Part shown: positions 48,807 to 64,000 of the stretch, one piece after another
Position numbering within the stretch: position 1 is the first letter of the stretch
Layout: each line of letters begins with the position of its first letter
NCBI GenBank assembly: GCA_018292915.2
Contig: JACVVK020000480.1
Span: 113,501 to 177,500 of the forward strand
DNA length: 64,000 bases
DNA from: Batillaria attramentaria
Lineage: Eukaryota > Mollusca > Gastropoda > Batillariidae
Reading direction: 5' to 3'
Notes under the pieces: generated by a model
Seen by the model: the letters and a program-made list of their open reading frames with translations, nothing else
Database searches by the model: none
What the model was told of the DNA's origin: nothing
Made by a program: the position numbers and the translations under genes

Positions 48807-51800
48807 ATGCCGAAGCGAAATGCCACAACTGAACTTACTGATCGGAACTGGGACCAAGAGGATGAAGTTGAAGAGGTATTCTCATTCGACCTGTGAACAC
48901 ACAGAATCCCACAAATGAAACTGTACTGGGGAACACACTTAAAAGTTTGAAAAAGAAATTGCCAGGCTTCCTCTTGTGCAGCTAAATTTTTGCAATGCCA
49001 GTGGGTGAAGGAGGGGGCCTTTGTTTGAAATTTGGTCTACTGTGTCTGTTTTTTTTGTTTTTTTTAATCACTATCAGTGCAAGCAAGTGTTTTTTTATAT
49101 TTTTTATATTTTTTGGTTCATACATTTTGTATGCTAATTTATCTGATCACTGATGTGAATGTGATATACTATTAGTATGTATGCATCTTTTCAGGCTGGA
49201 ACCTTCAACCTGGCTGACGAAGAAGAACTGAAGAAACGCCCCAAACTGAAGGCCCGGAGAACTGTTAACACAGAAGGCGGTCGGACTGGGGTTGGTCCTA
49301 CATTCTATTAGTTTTGTAAAACATTTGCATTTAAATGTTATATATATTATGCACATTACCATTTACATTTGTCATTCAGGCTGGTTGTGTCTCAATCAAT
49401 GTTTATCATTAGTTTTTGTCCCTTTTAAAATAGCTAAGCACATGGTCATGCTTTCAATTCACAGGGTGGCTTGTTTTCGGGATTTGCTTTGACACCTGTG
49501 GGATCCATGGCTACCCCGTCTTCAGGGTCAGGTCTGTTATTTGGCACTGCCACCACAGCTCAGACCAAATCAAACGGGTCTGCTCAGAACTCGCAAATGA
49601 ACGGAAAAGATTCCAAAGACAATCCAGAGTACCTCCGACAGCTGAAGACACTGAACAACAACATTCTTGCCTGGATACAGAAGCATGTTGGGGAGAATCC
49701 GTACTGCATTCTGACCCCGTCTTTCCGGGACTATGAGAAGCACCTGCGTGATCTAGAGGAGAAGTATGGTGTGCATGCGTCAGGCACTACAGGAAATGTT
49801 CCCAGGACAGCTGAGGAGCCTCAGAAGCCGGCTGTGTCGCTGTCTGGCTCAGCCAGTCAACCAGCCAAGGGTGTCTCTTTCGGCCAGTCCAAACCGGACA
49901 CAAATGATAACACCTCTATGAATAGTATGATGAAGGCCTCAGGCTCAGCAGAGAAAAAGGAAAGCAAAGGTACAGTATATAGTGTTTTACTGAAGAAGGT
50001 TATGTTTCAGAATGCTTGATGTTCAGACTATCTGTTCCTTAAATCAGATAACGATTTTGATTAAATTTAGTTTCACTGACGTGTCTGATGGATGTTCATT
50101 GTGGTATAACAGGTATGTATATGTGATGTATGACACCATATATTTGTTATTGGGTTATTTCTGTGTACATATGTACTGTACTTTGTCCCTATTTATGGTC
50201 TGTTGATGTGGATGTGTTTATTTCCAGCGCCTGCTTTTGGAGGTTTCTCATTCGGCCAGTCCACCAATGGTTCGCTTCTGAGTCAAGGAGGTTCGTTTGG
50301 GGGATCTTCCCTGGCTGGGTCATCCCTGGCTGGGTCATCGTTTGGTGCTAGCGGATCATCTTTTGGAGGATTGTCTCAGAAACCATTCTCTTTCGCATCT
50401 CAGGCCAGCGCAGGATCTTCTGGAACGTCACAGTCACAATCACAAGGGGAGGGTCAAGGTATGGACATGTATGCAAGATTTGCATTCACAGCAGCAGGCT
50501 GTTGATACACCACTAGTACTGTTGTTCGTTTGTGGCATAGTGTTTTGCTTATTGTTGACAGTGGAAAATCCATACACAGCATAAACCACATTGAGCAGGA
50601 ATAGACAGATCTACTCACACTCACTCACTCAGTTTACAGTCATGTTTCTGGTTATAAATACACAGCTTTGCAATTTTAGTGGCATGCTGAAACTATAGAC
50701 TTGTGGAAAAAAGAAAAAAAAAAGAAAAGACCTACTCCTCTTTAACCTCAGCTTAATGGGCTAGTAGGTTGCTTGGATAAGTATGCATTGACCTGTGACA
50801 AGGGTACTGCCTGAACTGTTTCATATTATGCTTTGACTTTTGAGTTTCAATTCCTTTCGACCTGGCAACCAGCAACTGTATCAGTGTACAATGGATCTTG
50901 GTTGAACATGTGCTGCTTAGCGTTTAGTAATGATTATTATCTGTGTGCAGGAGCTGAAGATGAGGAATATGTGCCCCCGAAACCTGAGGTGCGGGAAATC
51001 AAAGAAGACGGGGCAGTGTACACAAAAAGGTAAGTGCGGTACATCAATTAGTGAAGTGTAGGTCATTGATGCCAAACATTTGATTTGAGACCCTCTTCCA
51101 GGAACTGAACTTATTTTTCTTTGATGGTAGTACATCTTACTGGTGTGAGTAAAGACGTGTATCGCAAGGTGATCTGATGTACGTTTGTTAAAGTTTTTGA
51201 AGAAATCCTATGGGTCTTCTCTCGATGTTAGGGATAAGCTGGCTAGTTGCAGAGATTTTGATTATGCAGGGGAGACAATCCGCAAGTTGGCCGTTTCATG
51301 ATTATGTCAGAAGTGATTTCTTCACTTACCTGCATGCAGATGTTGCACCAGTCCCTTTCATTTTACAAAAAAAACAACAAAAAAACCCAAAACAAACCCA
51401 GAACCTTTGATGTTGGTTTTTTAATTGCTGTTTGAAAAAAATGATCCATATATATTGTTACTGAAATCTGTACATTTGTATTATTATTATTATTATTATT
51501 ATCCCTCTGTTGCTGCCTGTCCAGTTATTTATACTTGCTCTTCAAGAGGCAAATAACAGAATCTGAGTTCCAGCTCTTGTATGTAGTGTTAAACTTTTGA
51601 TGTTGGGAGATGCTTATTTTACGCTTTTGGTCTAAAAAAAAAAAAAAAAAAAAATGCGATCCAGAACCAGTTCTCAGTGTCGAAGAGAAAGACCTCTCTG
51701 AACGGTTCTTGTGTCAGGTTGATTGTCAGCTTCATTTTTGCTACTATTTTCTGTCGTTCAGGTGCAAGTTGTTCTATCAGAGGGATGGCCAGTGGGTGGA

Positions 51801-53251
51801 TCGTGGTGTTGGTAATCTGCATCTGAAGCCAACAGACGGAGGGCGAACACAGCTCATTGTGCGAGCAGACACAAACCTCGGTATAGCAGCATTGTTTTCT
51901 GTTATTTGACATTTTTGTGGTGTGAGTTTGTGGGTTTTTTGGTCTTTGCATGCATACATGTGAGTTCAGTGAAGTTAGTTGCCCCCCTTATGTAACAAGG
52001 ATGAATTGACCAGTCCCATAAAGATAAACTGATAAAGTGTCTCCAAGTTTCATACTGTTTTGTTTTTGTTGTTGCTGGTGTTTTTCTTTTTCTTTCTCTC
52101 TTTCAATTCTGTCAGATCTACCAAAGACTCCAGATCCGTTACGCTTAAGTGGATCTAGGGTATTTCAGGGTTCGTACAGGCATTGAATGTCTTTGAAAGT
52201 CTTGGAATTTTGGAGACCCTTTTTCAAATTTTTGAAAGTCTTTAAATTTCGATGTTTTGTAAAAAAAAATCTTTGAAAGTCTTTGAAAAATCGCGAAATG
52301 AAGAATTTTTTTTTTTCCCATGACCGTATTTTCGGGGCCAGCTCACTGTTTGCGCGTCTCTGGCCTTATCACTGTGCCTTTACTTTCGCTCTGCTCGCGA
52401 GTCGACTCTGGTTGGTCGCAAAGCACATGCGGTGACACGGTCTTTGAATTTTTATTTTTTTTGTCTTTGAAAAGTCTTTAAAAAGTCTTTGAATTTTGTT
52501 CTCAAAATCCTGTACGAACCCTGGTATTTAGATCTACTGACAGTAAAACTGCTTGCCAGATAATGAGAGAGAGAAGTGCATGCCTACAGTGCTATCAAAG
52601 TTTTCATATATATCGTCATGAGTGGTCTGTGGCTGTGCTTGTAACATGTTCTAGAGAATGGAAAAGGCATTGATTTTTACCAGCCAACCCTAACCTTGAC
52701 CAGACTTCCAACAGTTCTATTCTTTATCCACATAGTAGATAAAGTGCATCAGATTGCAAAGAGAATCAGTATGAATTTATCTCCCCTTGGCATTGAGACT
52801 TGCGTTCACAACGGTGTAAAGAGGTTTGTGTGATACTTTATTGCAGTGCAGCTCACTTTTGTTGGTACTTTTCAGGGGATGTGTACAAAATTTGTCCGTT
52901 TACCATCAGTATGATAACTTTTAACTAGCATTAGAATCACAAAACAGTTCGCACCATTTTTGCATATATATATAATCCTTGTTTTCCCAGACATCTGTTT
53001 TCTGCTGGTTACTTACCATGCCTTTAATTTTTCTTTTTGAAGGCAACATCTTATTGAACATTCTGCTGTCTTCGACGCTGCCTACCAAGAAACAAGGCAA
53101 GAACAATGTCTTTCTTGTTTGCGTGCCGAACCCGCCCATCAACCAGAAGGATGACAGTTCCGCTCCGGTGCCCATGTTGATCCGCGTGAAAACCTCGGAA
53201 GATGCAGATGAACTGCTGGCAAAGTTAGAAGAATGTAAAGAGTCCGGGTGA
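48807..53251 (+). CDS. NUP50: Nucleoporin NUP50 orthologue, seven exons
   Basis: NUP50 is a mobile nuclear-basket nucleoporin that binds importin-alpha, importin-beta and Ran and speeds release of import cargo. Coding exons: 48807-48875, 49195-49290, 49465-49969, 50228-50458, 50951-51029, 51762-51880, 53043-53251. They total 1308 nt, in phase throughout, 435 residues. The N-terminus [18 protein letters not shown] is nearly identical to the human importin-alpha binding segment. FG dipeptides cluster at about 225-285, including a direct SLAGS repeat. [30 protein letters not shown] matches the central NUP50 helix region. The C-terminal Ran-binding domain (about 325-430) has [38 protein letters not shown] and [15 protein letters not shown]. 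Length is close to human (468). The start is the first Met after an acceptor. Confidence 0.97.
52166..52523. mobile_element. MITE with CAGGGTTCGTACAGG ends in NUP50 intron 6
   Basis: Perfect 15 bp terminal inverted repeats CAGGGTTCGTACAGG bound a 358 bp element rich in 'ctttgaaagtcttt' words. The direct repeat GTATTT flanks it (52160-52165 and 52524-52529). CAGGG ends recall hAT-type elements, which usually make 8 bp duplications, so the superfamily is uncertain. It has no coding capacity. Confidence 0.8.
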
Positions 53252-53788
53252 CGTCTTGGTCTGAGGAGCAGTTCTTTCAGTTTCACTGTTTGGTTTGAGG
53301 AGGGTTGTCATTGCCTTTCTGCTGTAGACTGTACAACAGAAATCTAGAGAGTGCATGTGGAAGGAAGTTGGGTTTGCATTTGGGTTTGGGAAAGTGAGAG
53401 AATGGGTCAGATACACACCTTAAAGATCAACTTTGTAAATCATAGATGTTTATGGGCTAGTATTGCCAGAAGAGAAGGGGGGGGGGGGGGGGGGGTAAGG
53501 GAATTTGATTTTTTTCATTTAGTATATGCCTGCTAGACTTTTTTGTTTTTGTTTGTTTGTGTGTTTTGGTTTTGGTTGAAAGTCTTCAGTGAATGTGTAC
53601 GTAGAATTAGATCTGTTTGACTTTTGTGTGTTTTGAATATTGGGGGTGGTGGTTTTGCTAAGTTATTGCAAGATGTTGACCGCAGTCTCATTATTTCGAT
53701 CACTTAATGACCAACATCGTCTCTATGATGCTGGTGTCAGTAGCCACAGTCTGATTATAATGGAATTACATGCACAGTAGTTCCACAA

Positions 53789-53794
53789 AATAAA
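53789..53794 (+). terminator. AATAAA poly(A) signal for NUP50
   Basis: This is the first clear plus-strand AATAAA after the NUP50 stop at 53251; the 540 bp between would be the 3' UTR. It includes a poly-G tract at 53477-53495. Confidence 0.6.
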
Positions 53795-53810
53795 CGCCTG
53801 GAAAGGCTTA

Positions 53811-56035
53811 GCATAAAATGTACATTTCAGACTGGCATGGTGCAAGTACCTTCAGACTCTCAATGCAATAATAAAAGGATAAACCAAATGAAGGCCCTTC
53901 AGTAGTGAGGCCCTGAATTTTGTCGTCAAATGATAGTTGATAATGCAGGAACCTGAAGTAAGAAGTTCCAGACACGAGCAACTCAAGGCAATGACTTGTT
54001 TGTTGTGTGCTGGTAACTGGTGACATTTCACAGTAACCTGAATAGCACAGCACTCGCCATGTGCATGTATTGTCAGCGCGTTTCTCTGTCACTGTGATGG
54101 TCATTGAGACTAGGTATTTGAAACTTACGTAGTTTGATCTTGCTCATAATTATTTTTATCAGTCAGGAATACCAGATTACAAAGAATTTTGTGTCATGCA
54201 AATGCTCAGTTTTCTTCAGCTCTCACTTAAATTTACAACATGGTGTTTTTTTTGTGTGTGTTTTTTTTTTTTTTTTTTAAAGAAAGTTACTGATGTATGG
54301 ACTTTTTGGCTTTTGTTGATATGCATAGCTAAACTTGTATGTTCATCTGCAGTGTGTTCCTTAAACTAGTTAAAGTAATGAGATCAGGGAACATTGATTG
54401 CAGTGCCAGTATGGTACATGTACTCTAACACGTATTAGAAATTACATGTACTGTGAACGTACTCTGCTAACTCATTTAGCGTCTGGCATTGTCAGGTTTA
54501 GCGGTGTCTGCACGACTGCCGAACACCACCTCAGTTGACATAGCCTGTGAGAGAGGCACTTGTCAATTCAGCTTGAGTGCCCAACAGTTTGGGTTGTATT
54601 CCAAAAGCTTTCATCGGCTGCAATGCTTGCCTCTTTACAGGCTAGGGAATTTTCAGTCATTTGGTGATTTTCAGCCAAATTTCCTATCCTTCCAGCCCAA
54701 AAAACTTAAGTTTCAGCCAAAGAAGGGTAAGGGGGAAAAGGTTGCAAACACAGTCATGTATCATGATACTCATAATGGTATCCGGGACTTAACTTCAGAT
54801 TTGAAAGGTTGCTTGCCGGTACCAAGGCAGTATAAATGTAACTTTTGGGTGCCATTAGAGGCTACATTATTATTATTATTACTAAATGCCTTTAAAAATG
54901 CTAAAAATTTGTTTTCTTAAGTGGGGCGTGGTCCCACAGTAGTTCGCTACTGCTGCACTCCAGCCTAGGTTTCAGTCTTTTTTCCCTTCAGCAATTGCCC
55001 AGCCTGTTTTCAGCACTAGTGTAGCAGTATGTAGACTGAGTGCAGCCAGGCCAGGACTGCCAGCTGCAGGCTTGGGCATTCCCACCTGGATATGTGTGTG
55101 GAGCTGTGTGTCTGTTTCAGCTTGAGAAGTGAATCACCGCATCGGTGGTTCATCGCTACAGTTATCAGATGTGTGATCATTGGCACACATTTTGCGTTGG
55201 GGAAAAATGAAAGTGTTGAGTTGAGCTCACCAAAGTGGCTTGCTGGGTGATTCATGTACTGTACGACAAAACTGATTTCAATTTCTTGATCATGTTGTGT
55301 TATAATTGTGATCATAATTATTAAGTGCTGTTTCCACCGGTTATGCTGCATTGTTTGGTCAGCCTTCATACTACAAAATTATGATGGATAATGTTTACTT
55401 GCCCCAACCAGAGAAACACAGAAGTGTTACTGGTATGTGTGTGTGTGTGTCATCTTGTTTCCACCTACATCGTGAAGTAACTTTTGAATTTTTTTTTATA
55501 TACATGTTTGTAAGCAAATATTGTTATAACAGATCCACTTCTGAATTGATTATTTGTTCGGTGGTTGTTTAGGTCTTTCTCTTTTCTTTTCTTTTTTTTT
55601 TCTTTTCTTTTTTTTTCTTTTTCTTTTTGGTCTTCTTTCCTTCTGAAATTTCTTGGCCAATGTGCTGTGAACGATGGTACCTTTTCTGAGTCTTTGGTTT
55701 CGTTGCTTGTTATGCTTATGAACAACGTAAAATACTAAAGTACTTCTTATGTAGTATATTGTTGTACTTCATGTACTCTTGATTAACAGAGATACATTAC
55801 ATGTGTCAGCGAATGACATAAGATGGCTGCTGGTGCCTGCCATGTGGGAAATTGGTTCAAATTGTAGGTGATCGGATCTGGACTGATTTTGAAAGCCCCT
55901 TGTTAAAATAATTCTCATGTATTTTTGGAAGATAAATACAATTACATGAACAGAAACACCCATTTGCTCTGTGTGTGTTTGTGTGGGTAGTCTTCTTCCA
56001 CCGTGTGGGTGATTTCAAAGAGAAGAACTGGCAAG

Positions 56036-56093
<58 letters not shown>

Positions 56094-56270
56094 AGACCCT
56101 GGCCAAATTTTACATCGTGAAACAACTGTATGGAAGGCGCGGGTGATAAGGGTTTGGTTCCAAGATAACAACAGACCAAACCGACAGCACAGGGTTTGCT
56201 TGCTCAGCTGCAGTATGGTCTCCCACACCCCTTACACTTTCAGCCTGTGTGGCTGTAGAACGATGACCAT

Positions 56271-56326
<56 letters not shown>

Positions 56327-57280
56327 CCACAAACACACGCATACATATAGTATTAAACGCTCACGCACATTGAGGACACGCCGATAGAAATGCTGACGAG
56401 GAACAAACTACTTATCTGACTGCCATTTCCGAGAAACATCCCGTACTTCCTTTGGAGTAACGATTAGTAATAACTCTTACTTAATAAATACATGACTGTT
56501 GTGTACTAGAGATGACGGAGCAGGGGTGGATCAGGTACTAATGGATGGGGAGGTTCCAAACTGAGGCAGGCTCCAGGTGCTGGCTAGGGGGGTCTGTGTG
56601 TCTGTGTCTGTGTCTGTGTCTGTTGTGTGTGTCCTGTGTGGTCGTGTGTGTGGTTGTATGTGGTTGTGTGTGTGGTTGTGTGTATGTGGTTGTATGTGGT
56701 TGTGTGTGGTGGTGTGTGTTGTTGTGTGTGTTGATCGTAAGTGCGGATAGATGCCCTGTAGAGATACTCATGATGGCTACAGCGCTGCTACGGCGTCCCC
56801 TTTATCAAGTGCCTATGCTCTTTCATCACAGACAGACATTGCAGTCCGGGAAATTCACACAGAAAAGCAGAAACCAGAAAGCATTTTGATCAACGCTCTC
56901 GCTGCTCGCATCTGATACAAGTTCACAGAACAGGCAGGTTATGATGTGACGTCCGTTATGTTCATGAGAGTTCTGCTCCTGTACAGACGCAAACAGCTGG
57001 GGCAGACGCATCAAACCGTCAGTTGTGACGTTATAAAGTCTATGCAACTGCTGGCACGGAGTCGGTTATGTCTTTAATGTGGAAGTTTTATTTCCAAAAC
57101 AAAGATCAAGAAATATTGGAGCCAGTTGGTGAAATGAACTGGGCGTGTAGAAACTGAGCTTTTCTGCACCAGCTTCACTGAACCGATATTATTGAGCAGG
57201 TTTCCTAAGTGGAACCCACAGAGCTAAACACGTAGATTTAGTTCTATGGTTAGACCACCCTCAGCCTAAGCTCATTGTTA
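53811..57280. other. Non-coding stretch downstream of NUP50
   Basis: It holds T-rich runs (54260-54285, 55580-55628), (GT)n at 56038-56091, (CT)n(CA)n at 56271-56320 and a variable TGTG/TGGT repeat at 56590-56735. A 143-codon open frame at 54489-54920 has no recognisable domain. No gene is supported. Confidence 0.45.
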
Positions 57281-57596
57281 GTGAGTGTTTTATTCGGGCC
57301 GATCGTGGGGTGTTCTCTCCGGGTACTCCGGTTTCCTCCCCCTTTGCTTTGGAAATGTTCAGAACACAACATTTGAAAAATAAATGCAATTCTAAATTGC
57401 GAAACTTAAATAGCTGAGCTGACCCTTCGCAACACTGACGTGACTGTAATGTGTTTATGTCCAGTGTGTGAGAGAATGCGTGTGATTCACATGAGCGTGC
57501 GTGTTGGGTTCAATTCGCGGCGCTTTGAGCCGATTCATGAAATTGGGTAAAGATCCTATACAATACGCATTATTATTATTATTATTATTTTATTAT
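57281..57596 (+). mobile_element. Decayed LINE 3'-end fragment (CR1/L2-like)
   Basis: The 'tctccgggtactccggtttcc' type string, then 'gcgctttgagc...gggtaaagatcctata' and an (ATT)n tail at about 57570-57590, are the usual layout of non-coding CR1/L2-group 3' ends. No reverse transcriptase remains. Confidence 0.5.
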
Positions 57597-57829
57597 GTAA
57601 AATATTAGTCCAGGTCATCTGACCGTTGTTTCACTGAGCAAGTTTCAAGTTGTCGTGGTCATGACTCAGTTGAACTAGCAGAATACACGTGCCAGATGAA
57701 GAACAGCTTATTGTTCGAACGTGTCAGTGTCTTGTAAATGATGCAAAATGTGCAATACAGTTATGAAAAACTATGTCCAGAAACCATCGGGGTTTTCCGT
57801 CTATGGACTAAATGCATACATGCAGGGAT

Positions 57830-57831
57830 TC

Positions 57832-57917
<86 letters not shown>

Positions 57918-57921
57918 CACG

Positions 57922-58011
<90 letters not shown>

Positions 58012-58131
58012 GACCCCGATATTATATTTTGCCGGCCGCCCCTTGTCATGATCTGGTAACGCATCACGTGTGTGTCTTTGAGACATGTTTGAATGTTAAC
58101 TGGTAGTAACAACAACAACAACAACAACAAC

Positions 58132-58193
<62 letters not shown>
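57830..58193. repeat. (CT)n(CA)n and (CAA)n(CA)n microsatellites
   Basis: CT run (57832-57851) then about 155 bp of CA with a few interruptions to 58007; (CAA)n at about 58108-58134 runs straight into CA to 58193. The His/Thr- or Cys/Val-repeat frames through these are artefacts. Confidence 0.95.
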
Positions 58194-58196
<3 letters not shown>

Positions 58197-58595
58197 ACAC
58201 TGACACACACACGAACCTGTCTTTGAGACACGGGTTTGCCCGCAGTACACAGAAGCTAATTGCTGACTGACATGAGGCTGACGTCAACCTACAGACGCCG
58301 CCTCGTCACTCAAGTAGACCTACTTGGAAAACGCTCCCATTTTCTGGTGGTTACTGAAGTGAACTAATAGCGGCGGAGATCAACTGAACGTCTTCCTGAT
58401 GACCTCTTTATTCGAAAGAGTAATGATCGCGCCATTCTTGTTCATGACCGTTAGAAGTGCTTTCTAGCGTACAGGGTACTTCTTTCTACTTAACGTCGGC
58501 CGGTGCACAGTTTCAGTCCGCGAATGCGAGAACCTAGTCTTTGAGTCTCTCTCTCTCTCTCTGTTGCTATGCTTGTACTGATTATCTTGGTAAGG

Positions 58596-59084
58596 AATTT
58601 TTTTTTTTCTGCCACAACTCTTTGCCAGTTCCAGTGGTGTTCCTCCCAAGTAATGGATGGTATCCACGGAGGGCTCGGAAGCTGGGGCATTTTTAAAATG
58701 TTTTTATTATGCATGATGATGGAGATGAGGATGATGGTAAGATGATGCTATGGAGGTCCGTGTGGTTTGGGACTGCGGGACTGGGCTGCATTCCACGCTT
58801 CCTGTCATAAATTTCCCGGTATTAACCAGGCCCGGGAACTACGGCACCTGCGGTGCCGGCCGTGTAATCATCCACATCATAAGACGTGTCATACCAAGGG
58901 AAGCACCCCCAAAGTCGCACCCGTGAAGTGGGTGAAACTCGGCTGTGTGGCAACAGCCTCCCCATTAGGCCCATAGCACACCCGCTCTGGGTAGGAGCCG
59001 ACCTAGGTAGGAAAAATCTGGGACTCGAACCCGGGTCTCCCGGTCCATGGTCCGAAGTGCTAACCACTACACCACGGGGGCCGG
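58596..59084 (-). mobile_element. tRNA-derived SINE, copy 3, 8 bp target duplication
   Basis: It has the same body as the copies at 1381 and 15213, oriented with the T-run (complement of the A tail) at 58596 and the tRNA head ending at 59084. Direct repeats tggtaagg lie at 58588-58595 and 59085-59092. It lacks the LINE-tail insert of copy 1. A short deletion lies close to box B. Confidence 0.88.
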
Positions 59085-59101
59085 TGGTAAGGCTATTCTT
59101 G

Positions 59102-59138
<37 letters not shown>

Positions 59139-59456
59139 TCCTGTTCTAGCCGAACTCAGAAAAGAGTTCATACCGTCAAAAAAAGTATACCTCATCACCT
59201 AATACATGTACCTTCAGACTTGCCCTGTTGATAAAAGGACAAGGGCATGCAACGTTTTACAACTTACTTGTATAAGGCGCTTAAACGTAGAGATACAATT
59301 CTTAGTTAATTATGTCTGTTGTTTATTGCAGTACTGATGGACGTGTGCATATGTCACTGTGAATATATATATGCGAATCTTGCCGTGCGCATGCATGTTC
59401 ATACCCACCGACCTTTGCATGGGCCCAAGGGTCTATCAAATGAAATAATTCAAAGT

Positions 59457-59826
<370 letters not shown>

Positions 59827-59829
59827 TAC

Positions 59830-60823
59830 GGCGCACAAACAAACAAACAAACAAACAACAAACACACGTACACACAACAACATCGCTATTTGGCAAGCTT
59901 TCATTTTCTTGTAAGTAGACGCTGCCGAGACTGGAGAACACAACTTGTACGAAACTGTTCAAAACATTAGCAACGAAAGGATAAGACACACACTCAGCTG
60001 TGGTTCAAACTAAACGACACACCGACACACTAGGTTGTCACATGGCTCTTCAGTCCTAAAGTTAACGTTTATCACTTCTGGCCAGTCACTGTCTGTTGCA
60101 AAACCCATGAAGTTAGTGCGCATGTTATACTATTTTCACTGCCTCTCGAAAGTCATCGCTGCCAAAAAGAGGCCCAGAATTAGGCGACATTTCTTTAACA
60201 CATTCAGTACCGCACACGAGTATCACATTTGTATGCGAAAATCAGGCAAGGTTAACGGTTACTTGACGGCTGTTATTGCAGAAAACACGAGTATAATCAA
60301 AGTGCAACACTCCCACTAAACCAAATTAATTTTAAATCCACGCAGACATAAAGTAATCAACCATGATTTGTTTTAGTGAGGCCACTGGTCAGTGTACGAC
60401 CCCAAACGTACTTGGTAAGAATTGAGTTAATCACCAAGGGAAATTCCACTGAGGGAAAGACAGCACGCCAGAACCTTTACAAAATGAAATCCTGACACTG
60501 ACACGAAACGTTGTTCCCCAGTCAGTGGTACAGACTGGTCGTCTGTCGAATTCGGCAGATTTTCTGGGGCGGATGCACTCTCCTGATGAACTCGCTATAA
60601 CATTTTTAAAACACATTCAACAATATTTCAACTCCCCGGCGTCGACGACAGTCAGTACAACCGAAGATCCTGCATACTTGGTAAACTGACACTCAGTGTT
60701 CTTGAACGTTTGACTCTGGAGACACGCACGTTTGAAAAGCTAAACAGACAGCGATGCACACAGACCCAGGTCAGTCACTGATCATACGTCATTCTCATGT
60801 AAACGCTAGTGACGTACTTTTCA
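59830..60823. other. Region downstream of the 556-residue gene
   Basis: This is 1 kb without recognisable gene and is the place for the 3' UTR of the minus-strand 556-residue gene. A CAAA run lies at 59838-59862. Confidence 0.4.
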
Positions 60824-63070
<2,247 letters not shown>

Positions 63071-63573
63071 ACTATAACCGCCTCGTCACTGATCCAATCT
63101 TACACCTCAACTGTAAACGACGACTTCCTACAACTTGAACACAAAATGCAAGCAGAATGAACGGAAACGGAGGAAAACCTTTTGAAACCCACACCAGCCT
63201 GAAAGCTTCTCAGCGTTTTGTCAAAGAGCAGACACGTCTCAAACAGCCACTGGGAACGAACAGTCACTCTGGCTCTTCGCCTTCTAGTATATAATTGCCG
63301 AGAGCACTGACTTCGTGTTTCTCGGCCCAAAATTCACCGGTGTCAGGCAAGACTGCGAGGAGTTTTTTTCTTTCTAGTGCTACCTCGATTTAATTAACAG
63401 TTTTGACGACTATTGCTTTTCGGTAAAGCCATGCGTTTCAAAATCCATGTACGTATTTTTACTTTTGTTAGTCACGTCGTTTTTTGTAGCCTCTTTCTTT
63501 CACAACATCTAACTGAAATCCAAGGAAGTTAGGTTTCTGGTCGGTGTCACGTGTACTTTTGGAAATGAAGGGG

Positions 63574-63664
<91 letters not shown>

Positions 63665-64000
63665 ACCACCACCACCACCACCACCACCACCACCACCACC
63701 AACAACAACAACAACCCCCCCCCCCCCAAAAAAAAAAAAAAGAAGAAAAAAGAAAGAAGCAAAACCTACCAATCAACCAACCAATCAACAACAACAACAA
63801 CAACAACAACAACACTCCACTGCCAACAACAACAGAAAATCCTCGGTGATACTGTTTGCCGGATTTCGGCTGGGCAGTATAAAAGAAATAGACCATTCAT
63901 CTACCCGAAATCTACTTAAAACGTTACAACGATGTACCGACGTGTGCATATACACACATTTCAAACACGTGACGATAACGTTTGAATCGGGAGTCGCACC
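63071..64000. other. Upstream region of the 556-residue gene, with (CA)n(CAC)n(CAA)n
   Basis: The promoter and 5' UTR of the minus-strand gene should lie just above 63070. A compound array (CA)n, (CAC)n, (CAA)n, poly-C, poly-A spans 63576-63745, and further (CAA)n lies at 63787-63813. No other gene is seen up to the window edge. Confidence 0.5.

Noticed and set aside
54489..54920. 143-codon frame downstream of NUP50
   Set aside because: No known motif, a short repetitive FQP-rich piece and poly-Leu from an ATT run; no conserved context.
57738..58250. Long open frames rich in His-Thr or Cys-Val on both strands
   Set aside because: They are translations of (CA)n/(TG)n arrays. The same applies at 2232-2426, 29573-29992, 59319-59989, 62551-62799 and 63468-63896.
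58398..58425. CTGATGA followed by GAAA, a possible third hammerhead
   Set aside because: The sequence between forms a CTCTTT/AAAGAG hairpin that uses the GAAA itself, and no cleavage triplet or helix I fits.

Overview
This window looks like nuclear DNA of an invertebrate animal, most likely a mollusc and perhaps a gastropod. The reasons are spliced genes with GT-AG introns, animal chromatin and nuclear-pore genes, tRNA-derived SINEs, CR1/L2-like LINE ends with ATT tails, several MITE families, and dense CA/TG and poly-G/poly-C tracts. The taxon is an inference from style and protein similarity. No bacterial or viral gene was seen.

Layout. 1-2.2 kb: a foldback element with about 136-140 bp inverted arms and a nested SINE. 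2.2-11.9 kb: mostly non-coding, with a TTAA-ended MITE, a hammerhead ribozyme motif at about 8.93 kb and one candidate exon. 11.9-16.8 kb (+): an SLC45A3-like transporter gene in four coding exons, damaged by five single-base-type frameshifts. 16.8-21.9 kb: its probable long 3' UTR. 23.7-29.1 kb (-): an intact three-exon gene for an unrecognised 314-residue serine-rich protein; its first intron holds a decayed LINE and a 1.07 kb inverted-repeat element. 36.8-47.4 kb (-): a complete 14-exon PHF21A (BHC80) gene of 522 residues, with a probable 3.5 kb 3' UTR. 48.8-53.25 kb (+): a complete seven-exon NUP50 gene of 435 residues, head-to-head with PHF21A. 53.8-60.8 kb: repeats, very long CA/TG arrays, a third SINE and a LINE end. 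60.8-63.1 kb (-): a two-exon gene for an unrecognised 556-residue Ser/Arg-rich protein.

How the genes relate. PHF21A and NUP50 share a 1.4 kb intergenic region with ETS-, E-box- and YY1-like motifs, consistent with a bidirectional housekeeping promoter. The SLC45A3-like gene and the 314-residue gene are convergent, with opposing AATAAA signals about 350 bp apart. The gene products do not form an evident pathway: a membrane sugar transporter, a LSD1/CoREST-type histone reader, a nuclear basket nucleoporin and two unknown proteins.

Most unusual signals: two 92 bp perfect palindromes, both in predicted 3' UTRs, whose sequences differ from each other but match exactly between their own arms; a hammerhead core with GUC cleavage triplet; the frameshift cluster confined to one gene; and a PHF21A PHD finger with Ser at the position of the human lysine-sensing Asp. 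Exon joins were checked by hand for phase; no database search was possible.
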